A DNA stretch of 64,000 nucleotides. Source: Curtobacterium flaccumfaciens. GTDB lineage: Bacteria > Actinomycetota > Actinomycetes > Actinomycetales > Microbacteriaceae. Position 1 is the stretch's first letter. Every line of letters begins with the position of its first letter. A model generated the notes under the pieces. It did no database searches. It saw only the letters and a program-made list of their open reading frames with translations, and was not told where the DNA came from. The stretch lies in assembly GCF_013359815.1 (NCBI RefSeq), contig NZ_JABMCF010000040.1:124001-188000 (forward strand), read 5' to 3'. The position numbers and the translations under genes are program-made. Positions 1 to 6,393 of the stretch are shown piece by piece.

Positions 1-161
1 TCGACGGCGACGAGGTCGTCCTCGAGGGCACCGGCTTGATGGCCGAGGCGCTCCAGCACGAGTGCGACCACCTCGACGGCACCGTCTACGTGATGACGCT
101 CGACCCCGAGGTCCGCCGTCAGGCACTGCGCGACATCCGTGCACAGGACTGGTTCCACTGA
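1..161 (+). CDS. def: peptide deformylase, C-terminal end (5' partial)
   Basis: The window opens inside this gene; the reading frame starts at base 3 and gives the last 52 residues before TGA at 159-161. The stretch QHECDHLDG is the third conserved peptide deformylase motif (HExDH), whose two histidines bind the catalytic metal and whose glutamate is the general base. The enzyme removes the N-formyl group from nascent proteins at the ribosome. The C-terminal tail (about 25 residues after the motif, ending DWFH) suits an actinobacterial deformylase. The identification rests on this single motif because the rest lies outside the window. Confidence 0.85.
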   Translation, partial: DGDEVVLEGTGLMAEALQHECDHLDGTVYVMTLDPEVRRQALRDIRAQDWFH

Positions 162-303
162 GCGCTTGCACAGTCCCGCGTTCGCCGGCTGTGAACTGTG
201 GTGTGACACCCCCACGGGGGATTGTCGCTTTGTCCTGACGAGGGGGTACCGTGCTGCTGTCGGCCTCCCACCGACGACCATCCCATCCCCCCAGGACTCC
301 CGC

Positions 304-435
304 ATGACCAGTCAGAACGACGAGCTCAGCTCGCACCGCACCCGCACCAACCGTCGACCGGCCGAGGCCACCGTCACGACCGGTTCGACCGCCGTCCTCG
401 ACGCCCCCGCGACGGAGCAGTCGCAGGAGGCCTGA
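304..435 (+). CDS. small hypothetical protein, 43 aa
   Basis: A possible 43-residue protein starting at ATG 304 with a weak AGGA about 7 bases upstream. It is polar, rich in Thr, Arg, Ala and Gln, with no membrane segment or motif I recognise. The upstream bases 160-300 look intergenic. It could be a genuine small gene or chance; a conserved start with variable flanks in relatives would decide. Nothing in the sequence suggests a function. Confidence 0.3.
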   Translation: MTSQNDELSSHRTRTNRRPAEATVTTGSTAVLDAPATEQSQEA

Positions 436-467
436 GTCCCGCAGGCGCCCCCGGCGCCCGCTGAACG

Positions 468-516
468 GCCTGGAGGCCCGGATCACGTCCCACGGACGCG
501 ATCCGGGCCTCCAGGC
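468..516. repeat. type A palindrome (GGAGGCCCG hairpin), copy 1
   Basis: A perfect 17-bp inverted repeat: the left arm at 468-484 (GCCTGGAGGCCCGGATC) pairs with the right arm at 500-516 around a 15-base loop. It could act as a transcription terminator for the convergent genes on both sides. No U-tract follows. Confidence 0.85.
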
Positions 517-531
517 TGTTGCGTCCACACC

Positions 532-630
532 CGCGCGTACCGGGCGGAATCGGGCGTACCTGGTGAGAAGAACCGACTAGGTACGCCCGGATCGACCCGG
601 TACGCCCGAATCGACTCGGTACGCCCGGAG
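532..630. repeat. type B GTACC compound palindrome, copy 1
   Basis: Two GGGCGTACCKGG-type forward arms are followed, after a short AG-rich loop (GAGAAGAA), by three GGTACGCCCG reverse arms spaced about 18 bases apart. The arms can pair in more than one register, giving nested hairpins. Copies 2 (653-735) and 3 (822-903) have the same plan. Confidence 0.75.
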
Positions 631-652
631 CTGGTCGCTCAGCGAGGCGGCC

Positions 653-735
653 GCGCGCGTACCTGGCGGAATCGGGCGTACCTGGTCAGAAGAAACGACC
701 CGGTACGCCCGAAACGACCAAGTACGCCTGAAAGC
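653..735. repeat. type B GTACC compound palindrome, copy 2
   Basis: Same design as the copy at 532-630: forward arms GCGTACCTGG and GGGCGTACCTGGTC, loop AGAAGAAA, then reverse arms ACCCGGTACGCCCG and AAGTACGCCTG. The last arm has diverged. Confidence 0.7.
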
Positions 736-757
736 GGCCAGCCCGCACGCGGCGACC

Positions 758-806
758 GCCTGGAGGCCCGGCGGCAGTCCAGCGGACCGGCGCCGGGCCT
801 CCAGGC
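758..806. repeat. type A palindrome, copy 2
   Basis: Inverted repeat with arms 758-773 (GCCTGGAGGCCCGGCG) and 791-806, 16 bp, perfect, with a 17-base loop. Same family as 468-516. Confidence 0.8.
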
Positions 807-821
807 CGTCACGTCCACAAC

Positions 822-903
822 CGCGCGTACCTGGCGGAATCGGGCGTACCGGGTCGAAAGAACTGACCCGGTACCCCCGATTCGACCCGGTACGCCCGGC
901 GGG
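822..903. repeat. type B GTACC compound palindrome, copy 3
   Basis: Third copy of the GTACC element, ending only 2 bases from the stop codon of the acyl-CoA ligase gene. One reverse arm reads GGTACCCCC, a single-base departure from GGTACGCCC. It may form part of that gene's terminator. Confidence 0.7.
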
Positions 904-905
904 CG

Positions 906-2843
906 CTACGCGCGGTTGCGGCGCCGACCCTCGATCACCGGGGTCGCCGTCGTCTGCACCTTCGACCCGGAGTAGATGTGGTCGATGTCCGCGGCGAAGT
1001 CCTTGAGGATCACCGACCGCTTGATCGTGAGCTTCGGCGTGAGGTGCCCGGAGGCCTCGGTCAGGTCCGTGTCGAGGATCGTGAACGACCGGACCGACTC
1101 GGCGCGGGAGACCCGGCCGTTGGCGGCGTCGATGGCCTCCTGGACGGCGGAGAGCACGCGCTCGTCGTAGGCGGCCTCGTGCCCGCTCAGCGCCGGGGTG
1201 ATCCCGCGGGACTCGCACCAGCCGGGGAGCATCTCGCGGTCGAGCGTCACGAGGGCTGCGACGAACGGCTTGCCCTCGCCGACGACCACGACCTGGCCGA
1301 TGAGCGGGTGCTCGCGGATGCCGTCCTCGAGCGGTGCCGGCGCGACGTTCTTGCCGCTCGCGGTGACGATGAGCTCCTTGGCGCGGCCGGTGACCGTGAG
1401 GACCCCGTCGGCGTCGATCCGGCCGAGGTCGCCGGTGCGGAACCAGCCGTCGGCGAAGGCGTGCTCGGTTGCCTCGTCGTTCCGCCAGTAGCGGTCGAAG
1501 ACGTCGACGCCGCGGATCAGGATCTCGCCGTCGTCGGCGATCCGCACCTCGATGCCGGGCAGCGCCCGACCGACCGTCCCGATGCGGAGCTCCCGGGCCC
1601 GGTTGACGGTGGCGGGGGCGGTGGTCTCGGTCAGGCCGTAGCCCTCGAGGATGAGCACCCCGATCGACCGGAAGAAGTGCGACAACCGCGGGGACAGGGG
1701 CGCCGAGCCGCTGACGGCGTACTCGACCCGGCCGCCGAGGGCGTCGCGGAGCTTGGCGTACACGAGCCGGTCGAACAGCTTGAACTTCAGCCCGAGCAGG
1801 AACGGCACCCTGCCGGCTGCGAGGGCCTCGGAGTGGGCGACCGCGGTGTCGGCCGCCGCGCGGAAGATCCTGCCCTTGCCACCGAGGTCGGCCTTCTGCT
1901 CGGCGGAGTTGTAGATCTTCTCGAACACCCGGGGGACCGCGAGCAGGAACGTCGGCTTGAAGGTCGACACCGCCCGCATCAGGTCCTTCGTGTCCGGCTC
2001 GTGGCCGACGAGGACACCGGCGGACACCGACATCGCGGCGATGAACCGGGCGAAGACGTGGGCGAGCGGGATGAACAGCAGGGTCGAGGCGCCGTCGGCG
2101 ACGACCTCGGGCATCGCTTCGCTCGCGCCCTCCACCGTGGCGGTGAAGTTGTCGTGCCGCAGGACGCAGCCCTTCGGCCGGCCGGTGCTGCCCGAGGTGT
2201 AGATGATCGTGGCGTCGTCGTGGCCGTGCACGTTCGCGGTCCGGGCGTCGAGTTCGTCGTCGGTGACGTCCTCGCCGAGCCGGGTCAGGTCGTCGAGGCC
2301 GCCGCCGTCGATCGTCCAGTGCTGGCCCAGGGACGGCAGGTCGGGTGCGATGGAGGCGACGCGGCGCGCGTGCTCCTCCTGCTCGACGACGATCGCGACC
2401 GACTCGGAGTCGGACAGGATCCAGCGCACCTGGTCGGGGGAGCTCGTCTCGTACACGGGCACGGACACCAGGCCGGCTGTCCACACGGCGAAGTCGACCA
2501 GGGTCCACTCCAGACGGGTGCGGGACAGGATCGCGACGTGCGCGCCCGGTTCGAGCCCGGCGGCGACGAAGCCCTTCGCGATGCCGCGGACCCGGGCGAG
2601 CGTCTCCGCCGCGGTGAAGGTCGTCCAGGTGTCGCCGTGACGCTGGGCGAGGATCGGACGGTCGGGCGTCAGGCGGACGCGGTCGCCGAGGAGCCGCGCT
2701 GCCGAGCCGTGGTCCGGGGCGACGGGACCGGCGCTGGGCGGTGTGGCGTGCCTCCCGGCCGACGGCGTGGTCCCGGTGGCGGCGCTGCCAACGGTGGACG
2801 TGTCGGTGGAGGCGCTGCTGCGTGCAGGACGCTGATCGTTCAC
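906..2843 (-). CDS. long-chain acyl-CoA synthetase (AMP-forming), FadD15-like
   Basis: A 645-residue adenylate-forming enzyme that activates long-chain fatty acids to acyl-CoA through an acyl-AMP. The AMP-binding signature IIYTSGSTGRPKG is clear, followed by GYGLTETT and the C-terminal motifs YWRNDEAT, GWFRTGDLG and GRAKELIVTASGKN, which place it in the FadD15/FAA family rather than with short-chain ligases. The GTG at 2843 is preferred because GGGAG lies 4 bases upstream and the frame further up is not protein-like. The first roughly 50 residues are Ser/Thr/Ala-rich and probably disordered. It is divergent from the glucokinase gene. No signal peptide or membrane segment is evident. Confidence 0.92.
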   Translation of the reverse strand: MNDQRPARSSASTDTSTVGSAATGTTPSAGRHATPPSAGPVAPDHGSAARLLGDRVRLTPDRPILAQRHGDTWTTFTAAETLARVRGIAKGFVAAGLEPGAHVAILSRTRLEWTLVDFAVWTAGLVSVPVYETSSPDQVRWILSDSESVAIVVEQEEHARRVASIAPDLPSLGQHWTIDGGGLDDLTRLGEDVTDDELDARTANVHGHDDATIIYTSGSTGRPKGCVLRHDNFTATVEGASEAMPEVVADGASTLLFIPLAHVFARFIAAMSVSAGVLVGHEPDTKDLMRAVSTFKPTFLLAVPRVFEKIYNSAEQKADLGGKGRIFRAAADTAVAHSEALAAGRVPFLLGLKFKLFDRLVYAKLRDALGGRVEYAVSGSAPLSPRLSHFFRSIGVLILEGYGLTETTAPATVNRARELRIGTVGRALPGIEVRIADDGEILIRGVDVFDRYWRNDEATEHAFADGWFRTGDLGRIDADGVLTVTGRAKELIVTASGKNVAPAPLEDGIREHPLIGQVVVVGEGKPFVAALVTLDREMLPGWCESRGITPALSGHEAAYDERVLSAVQEAIDAANGRVSRAESVRSFTILDTDLTEASGHLTPKLTIKRSVILKDFAADIDHIYSGSKVQTTATPVIEGRRRNRA

Positions 2844-2903
2844 GGTGACTCCCTTGTCTGCCGGTTCGACTCGAGTGCGCCTCAACACCGAGGCGACACC
2901 GCC

Positions 2904-2956
2904 AGCATAGGACGCGTCACCGGGCGTTCCGTGACTTCGCGGCGAACCGGTAGGCT
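2904..2956. promoter_or_regulatory. divergent promoter region, acyl-CoA ligase / glucokinase
   Basis: On the plus strand TAGGCT (2951-2956) is a TAnnnT -10 box ending 8 bases before the GTG at 2965, a spacing that suggests a leaderless glucokinase mRNA. On the minus strand TATGCT (2909-2904) could be the -10 of the acyl-CoA ligase gene. The -35 boxes are weak. Both assignments are inference. Confidence 0.45.
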
Positions 2957-2964
2957 CGTTGCTC

Positions 2965-3918
2965 GTGCACGCCATCGGAATCGACATCGGGGGCACCAAG
3001 ATCGCGGGTGCGGTCGTGACGGAACTGGGCGAGATCGTCGCCGAGGACCGCGTGGCCACCAACGCTGCGGACCCGAACGCCATGCTCGACGACGTCGTCT
3101 CGATGGTCGAGCGACTCAGCTCGCTCCACCAGGTCGGCGCCGTGGGGGTCGCTGCCCCCGGGTTCATCGACGCCTCGCAGTCGATCGTCTACTACACGCC
3201 GAACATCCGGTGGCGGAACGAACCGCTCCGGCAGAAGCTGCAGCAGCGCCTCGGCGACCTCCACATCACGGTGGACAACGACGCGAACGCCGCCGGCTGG
3301 GCCGAGTTCCGGTTCGGCGCCGGTCGACTCGTGTCCGACATGACCATGCTCACCATCGGCACGGGCGTCGGTGGGGCCATCGTGACCGAGGACCGCCTGT
3401 TCCGCGGGGGCTTCGGCACCGGCGGCGAGATCGGTCACCTGCGCATCGTCCCGAACGGCCTGCCCTGCGGCTGCGGCGCCCGCGGCTGCATCGAGCAGTA
3501 CGGCTCGGGCCGCGCCCTGCAGCGCATGGCGAACGACGTCGCCGACGCCGGTGGCATCGGTTCGGCTCTGGCCGACGCCCGCGCCGACAACGGCGGCCAG
3601 CTCGACGGCAAGATCGTCGGCGACCTGATCCTGGCCGATGACCCGGGTGCCCTCGCGGCCCTCCGTCGGCTCGGTCGGCACCTCGGCGAGGCGTGCGCGT
3701 CGCTGTCCGCGGTGCTCGACCCGCAGCTCTTCGTGTTCGGCGGCGGCGTCGCCAGCGCGGGGGACCGGCTGCTCGACCCGATCAAGCAGGCGTACCTCAA
3801 CAACCTGCCGGCCCGCGGGTACCACCCCGAGCCGGACTTCGTGATCGCCGAACTCGTCAACGACGCCGGCGTCGTCGGTGCCGCCGACCTCGCCCGCATC
3901 CACGCCCGCACGGCGTAG
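2965..3918 (+). CDS. glcK: ROK-family glucokinase
   Basis: A 317-residue cytoplasmic sugar kinase expected to phosphorylate glucose to glucose 6-phosphate. The N-terminal ATP-binding motif GIDIGGTKIAG, the DNDANAAGWAE catalytic region and the ROK zinc motif CGCGARGCIE are all present; the last is the family's CxCGxxGCxE signature. Length matches actinobacterial ROK glucokinases (about 310-320). GTG at 2965 is chosen over TTG at 2959 because it gives the usual short N-terminus (MHAIGIDIGGTK) and sits 8 bases after a TAGGCT box. It could use polyphosphate instead of ATP; the sequence does not settle that. Confidence 0.9.
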   Translation: MHAIGIDIGGTKIAGAVVTELGEIVAEDRVATNAADPNAMLDDVVSMVERLSSLHQVGAVGVAAPGFIDASQSIVYYTPNIRWRNEPLRQKLQQRLGDLHITVDNDANAAGWAEFRFGAGRLVSDMTMLTIGTGVGGAIVTEDRLFRGGFGTGGEIGHLRIVPNGLPCGCGARGCIEQYGSGRALQRMANDVADAGGIGSALADARADNGGQLDGKIVGDLILADDPGALAALRRLGRHLGEACASLSAVLDPQLFVFGGGVASAGDRLLDPIKQAYLNNLPARGYHPEPDFVIAELVNDAGVVGAADLARIHARTA

Positions 3919-3928
3919 GGTCGGCGCG

Positions 3929-3964
3929 CACACACGCGCACACACGCACACACGCACACACGAA
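3929..3964. repeat. CA-rich microsatellite, CACACACG units
   Basis: Between the glucokinase stop and plsC lies a short run of near-identical 8-base CACACACG units. It is a simple-sequence repeat in a genome otherwise poor in such tracts, in the presumed leader of plsC. Confidence 0.8.
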
Positions 3965-4022
3965 CGACCGCCCACCCCCGGGCCGTGCACCACCCGGACC
4001 TTCTCACCACCTGGAGTCGTCG

Positions 4023-4748
4023 ATGACCTACTGGCTGCTGAAGAACTTCGTGCTCGGCCCGCTCATCCTCACCCTGTTCCGGCCGTGGGTCGTCGGGCGT
4101 GAGCACGTCCCGACCTCGGGCCCGGTCATCTTCGCGTCGAACCACATCTCGTTCATCGACTCGGTGATCCTGCCGGCGGTGCTCGACCGTCGGCTGTCGT
4201 TCCTGGCGAAGAGCGACTACTTCACCGGCCGCGGCCTGAAGGGCTGGGCGACGAAGACGTTCTTCAACGCCATCGGCCAGCTGCCGATCGACCGCTCCGG
4301 CGGCAAGGCGTCCGAGGCATCGCTCCGCACCGGCCTGCAGGTCCTGGCGCGCGGTGAGCAGCTCGGCATCTACCCCGAGGGCACCCGCAGCCCCGACGGC
4401 AAGCTCTACCGTGGCCGCACCGGCATCGCCCGGATGATCCTCGAGGGGCGCGTGCTCGTCGTCCCCGTGGCCATGGTCGGCACGCGCGAGGTGCAGCAGA
4501 TCGGGCAGCGCTTCCCGAAGATCAAGCGCGTCGGGGTCGTGTTCGGCAAGCCGCTCGACTTCTCGCGGTTCCAGGGGTTCGAGACCGACCGCTTCATCCT
4601 GCGCAGCGTCACGGACGAGGTCATGCACGAGCTCGCCGGCCTGAGCCGTCAGGAGTACGTGGACGTCTACGCCACCAGCGTGAAGGAGCGGGCGAGCTCC
4701 GCGCGCGAGGCCGTCATGCGGGAACGGAAGTCGACGCCTGCACGTTAG
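4023..4748 (+). CDS. plsC: 1-acyl-sn-glycerol-3-phosphate acyltransferase
   Basis: A 241-residue membrane-associated acyltransferase of the PlsC family, which esterifies lysophosphatidic acid to phosphatidic acid in phospholipid synthesis. The catalytic NHxxxxD box reads NHISFID (about residues 40-46) and the substrate-binding box EGTRS follows near residue 120. The N-terminus has one hydrophobic stretch (LLKNFVLGPLILTLF) that could anchor it. ATG 4023 has GGAG 8 bases upstream. The stop codon TAG overlaps a TAGGCT -10 candidate for the next gene. The family is broad, so the exact acyl acceptor is inferred. Confidence 0.88.
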   Translation: MTYWLLKNFVLGPLILTLFRPWVVGREHVPTSGPVIFASNHISFIDSVILPAVLDRRLSFLAKSDYFTGRGLKGWATKTFFNAIGQLPIDRSGGKASEASLRTGLQVLARGEQLGIYPEGTRSPDGKLYRGRTGIARMILEGRVLVVPVAMVGTREVQQIGQRFPKIKRVGVVFGKPLDFSRFQGFETDRFILRSVTDEVMHELAGLSRQEYVDVYATSVKERASSAREAVMRERKSTPAR

Positions 4749-4751
4749 GCT
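4746..4751 (+). promoter_or_regulatory. candidate -10 box (TAGGCT) for DAHP synthase
   Basis: TAGGCT fits the actinobacterial TAnnnT consensus and overlaps the plsC stop codon. It leaves a leader of about 95 bases before the TTG at 4853. No clear -35 box is visible. Confidence 0.35.
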
Positions 4752-4852
4752 CTGATGGTCCCGGCACCCCGCCAGGACGCCCATCGACGACGCGCGGCCC
4801 GGTGCCGGTCAGCGTCGTCGGGCCGCCCGCACAGAACACCGAGGTAACGCCC

Positions 4853-6238
4853 TTGCCCGAGTCGACCGACTTCGTCGCCCTGCAGGATCCGGACGTCATC
4901 GAGGGGCTCGACTATTGGCGGACGCTCCCGATCAAGCAGCAGCCGACCTGGCCGGACGCAGCCGCGGCCGAGGCCGCTTCGGCCGAGATCGCCACGCTCC
5001 CGCCGCTCGTGTTCGCGGGCGAGGTCGACAAGCTGCGTGAGCGGCTCGCCGCCGCCGCCCAGGGCAAGGCCTTCCTGCTGCAGGGCGGTGACTGCGCCGA
5101 GACCTTTGCCGGTGCCACCGCCGACTCCATCCGCGACCGGGTCAAGACGATCCTGCAGATGGCCGTCGTGCTGACCTACGGCGCCTCGATGCCCGTCATC
5201 AAGATGGGGCGCATGGCCGGGCAGTTCGCCAAGCCCCGCTCGAGCGACTTCGAGACCCGTGGCGACGTCACGCTGCCCGCGTACCGCGGCGACATCGTGA
5301 ACGGCTACGACTTCACGCCGGAGAGCCGGACGGCCGACCCGCGCCGCCTGGTGCAGGGGTACCACACCGCCGCTTCGACGCTGAACCTCGTCCGGGCCTT
5401 CACGCAGGGGGGCTTCGCCGACCTGCGCCAGGTGCACTCGTGGAACAAGGGCTTCGCCTCGAACCCCGCGAACGCCCGCTACGAGCACCTCGCCAAGGAG
5501 ATCGACCGCGCGATCCGCTTCATGGACGCCTGCGGTGCCGACTTCGAGGCGCTCAAGCACGTCGAGTTCTACGCCTCGCACGAGGGGCTGCTGATGGACT
5601 ACGAGCGCCCGATGACCCGCATCGACTCGCGCTCCGGCCTGGCCTATGACACGTCCGGCCACTTCATCTGGATCGGTGAGCGCACGCGCGACATCGACGG
5701 TGCCCACGTGGACTTCCTGTCGCGGGTGCGCAACCCGATCGGTGTGAAGCTCGGCCCGACGACGAGCGTCGACGACATGAAGGCGCTCGTCGACAAGCTC
5801 GACCCGAACCGCGAGCCGGGTCGCCTGACCTTCATCACGCGGATGGGTGCGGGCAAGATCCGCGACGAGCTGCCCAAGCTGCTCGAGGCGATCAAGGGCA
5901 TGGACGCCAACCCGCTGTGGGTCACCGACCCGATGCACGGCAACGGCCTGACCACGCCGACGGGCTACAAGACCCGCCGGTTCGACGACGTCGTGGACGA
6001 GGTCCTCGGCTTCTTCGAGGCGCACCGCCAGGTCGGGACGTACCCGGGTGGCATGCACGTCGAGCTCACCGGTGACGACGTCACCGAGTGCCTCGGCGGC
6101 TCGGAGCACATCGACGAGGCCACCCTCGCCACGCGCTACGAGTCGCTGTGCGACCCGCGCCTCAACCACATGCAGTCCCTCGAGCTCGCCTTCCTGGTGG
6201 CCGAGGAACTCGGCGCGCACCAGCCCGACCGCTCGTAA
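4853..6238 (+). CDS. aroG: class II 3-deoxy-7-phosphoheptulonate (DAHP) synthase
   Basis: A 461-residue enzyme joining phosphoenolpyruvate and erythrose 4-phosphate, the first step of the shikimate pathway. It is a class II (plant/mycobacterial AroG) type: LLQGGDCAETFAG carries the metal-binding cysteine, with MGRMAGQFAKPRSS, FYASHEGLLMDYE, MGAGKIRDELP and WVTDPMHGNG following in family order. TTG 4853 is preferred: GAGGT lies 7 bases upstream, MPESTDFVALQDPDVIEGLDYW is a typical start, and the 17 residues before it look random. Class II enzymes are regulated by aromatic amino acids and chorismate mutase in mycobacteria; nothing here shows that directly. It converges with the kinase gene. Confidence 0.93.
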   Translation: MPESTDFVALQDPDVIEGLDYWRTLPIKQQPTWPDAAAAEAASAEIATLPPLVFAGEVDKLRERLAAAAQGKAFLLQGGDCAETFAGATADSIRDRVKTILQMAVVLTYGASMPVIKMGRMAGQFAKPRSSDFETRGDVTLPAYRGDIVNGYDFTPESRTADPRRLVQGYHTAASTLNLVRAFTQGGFADLRQVHSWNKGFASNPANARYEHLAKEIDRAIRFMDACGADFEALKHVEFYASHEGLLMDYERPMTRIDSRSGLAYDTSGHFIWIGERTRDIDGAHVDFLSRVRNPIGVKLGPTTSVDDMKALVDKLDPNREPGRLTFITRMGAGKIRDELPKLLEAIKGMDANPLWVTDPMHGNGLTTPTGYKTRRFDDVVDEVLGFFEAHRQVGTYPGGMHVELTGDDVTECLGGSEHIDEATLATRYESLCDPRLNHMQSLELAFLVAEELGAHQPDRS

Positions 6239-6257
6239 CGCAGGAACCGTTTCGCCG

Positions 6258-6300
6258 AAGCGACAGAACCCCGCGGCATGTCCGCGGGGTTCTGTCGCTT
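6258..6300. terminator. strong hairpin terminator, 19-bp stem
   Basis: Perfect inverted repeat: arms 6258-6276 and 6282-6300 around a 5-base loop. The stem begins AAGCGACAGAACCCC and ends with CTT followed by TCG. It lies 20 bases after the DAHP synthase stop, between convergent genes, so it may work in both directions. Confidence 0.85.
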
Positions 6301-6309
6301 TCGCGTGTC

Positions 6310-6351
6310 GGACGGGAGGCCCGTGACGGCGCCGCCACGGGCCTCCCGTCC
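6310..6351. repeat. type A palindrome, copy 3
   Basis: A 42-bp palindrome without loop (21+21), with one mismatch, centred on GGCGCC, with GGACGGGAGGCCCGTG arms. It follows the 6258-6300 terminator between convergent genes. The downstream TGGGGTCGCGTCCAC tail is nearly repeated after the copy at 10366. Confidence 0.85.
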
Positions 6352-6393
6352 GTCCTGGGGTCGCGTCCACGGCCGAGGGTGCGGTGTCCGCAC

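Larger units (their letters stand above)
440..905. repeat. gene-free stretch of interleaved palindromic repeats
   Basis: This gap between the small ORF and the 3' end of the acyl-CoA ligase gene (which converges on it) consists almost wholly of two repeat types in the order A-B-B-A-B. Type A is a GGAGGCCCG hairpin (468-516 and 758-806). Type B is a GTACC-rich compound palindrome (about 532-630, 653-735 and 822-903). Each A-B join shares a GTCCACA-CCGCGCGTACC linker, so A+B appears to have duplicated as a block. Long frames crossing it on the minus strand carry repeat-derived Arg/Pro-rich translations and are not credible genes. Confidence 0.8.

Noticed and set aside
577-2508. Minus-strand open frame of 643 codons overlapping the acyl-CoA ligase gene
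   Set aside because: It is in a different frame of the same strand; the composition is Arg/Pro-rich and it shows no family motif, while the frame 906-2843 has all AMP-binding signatures.
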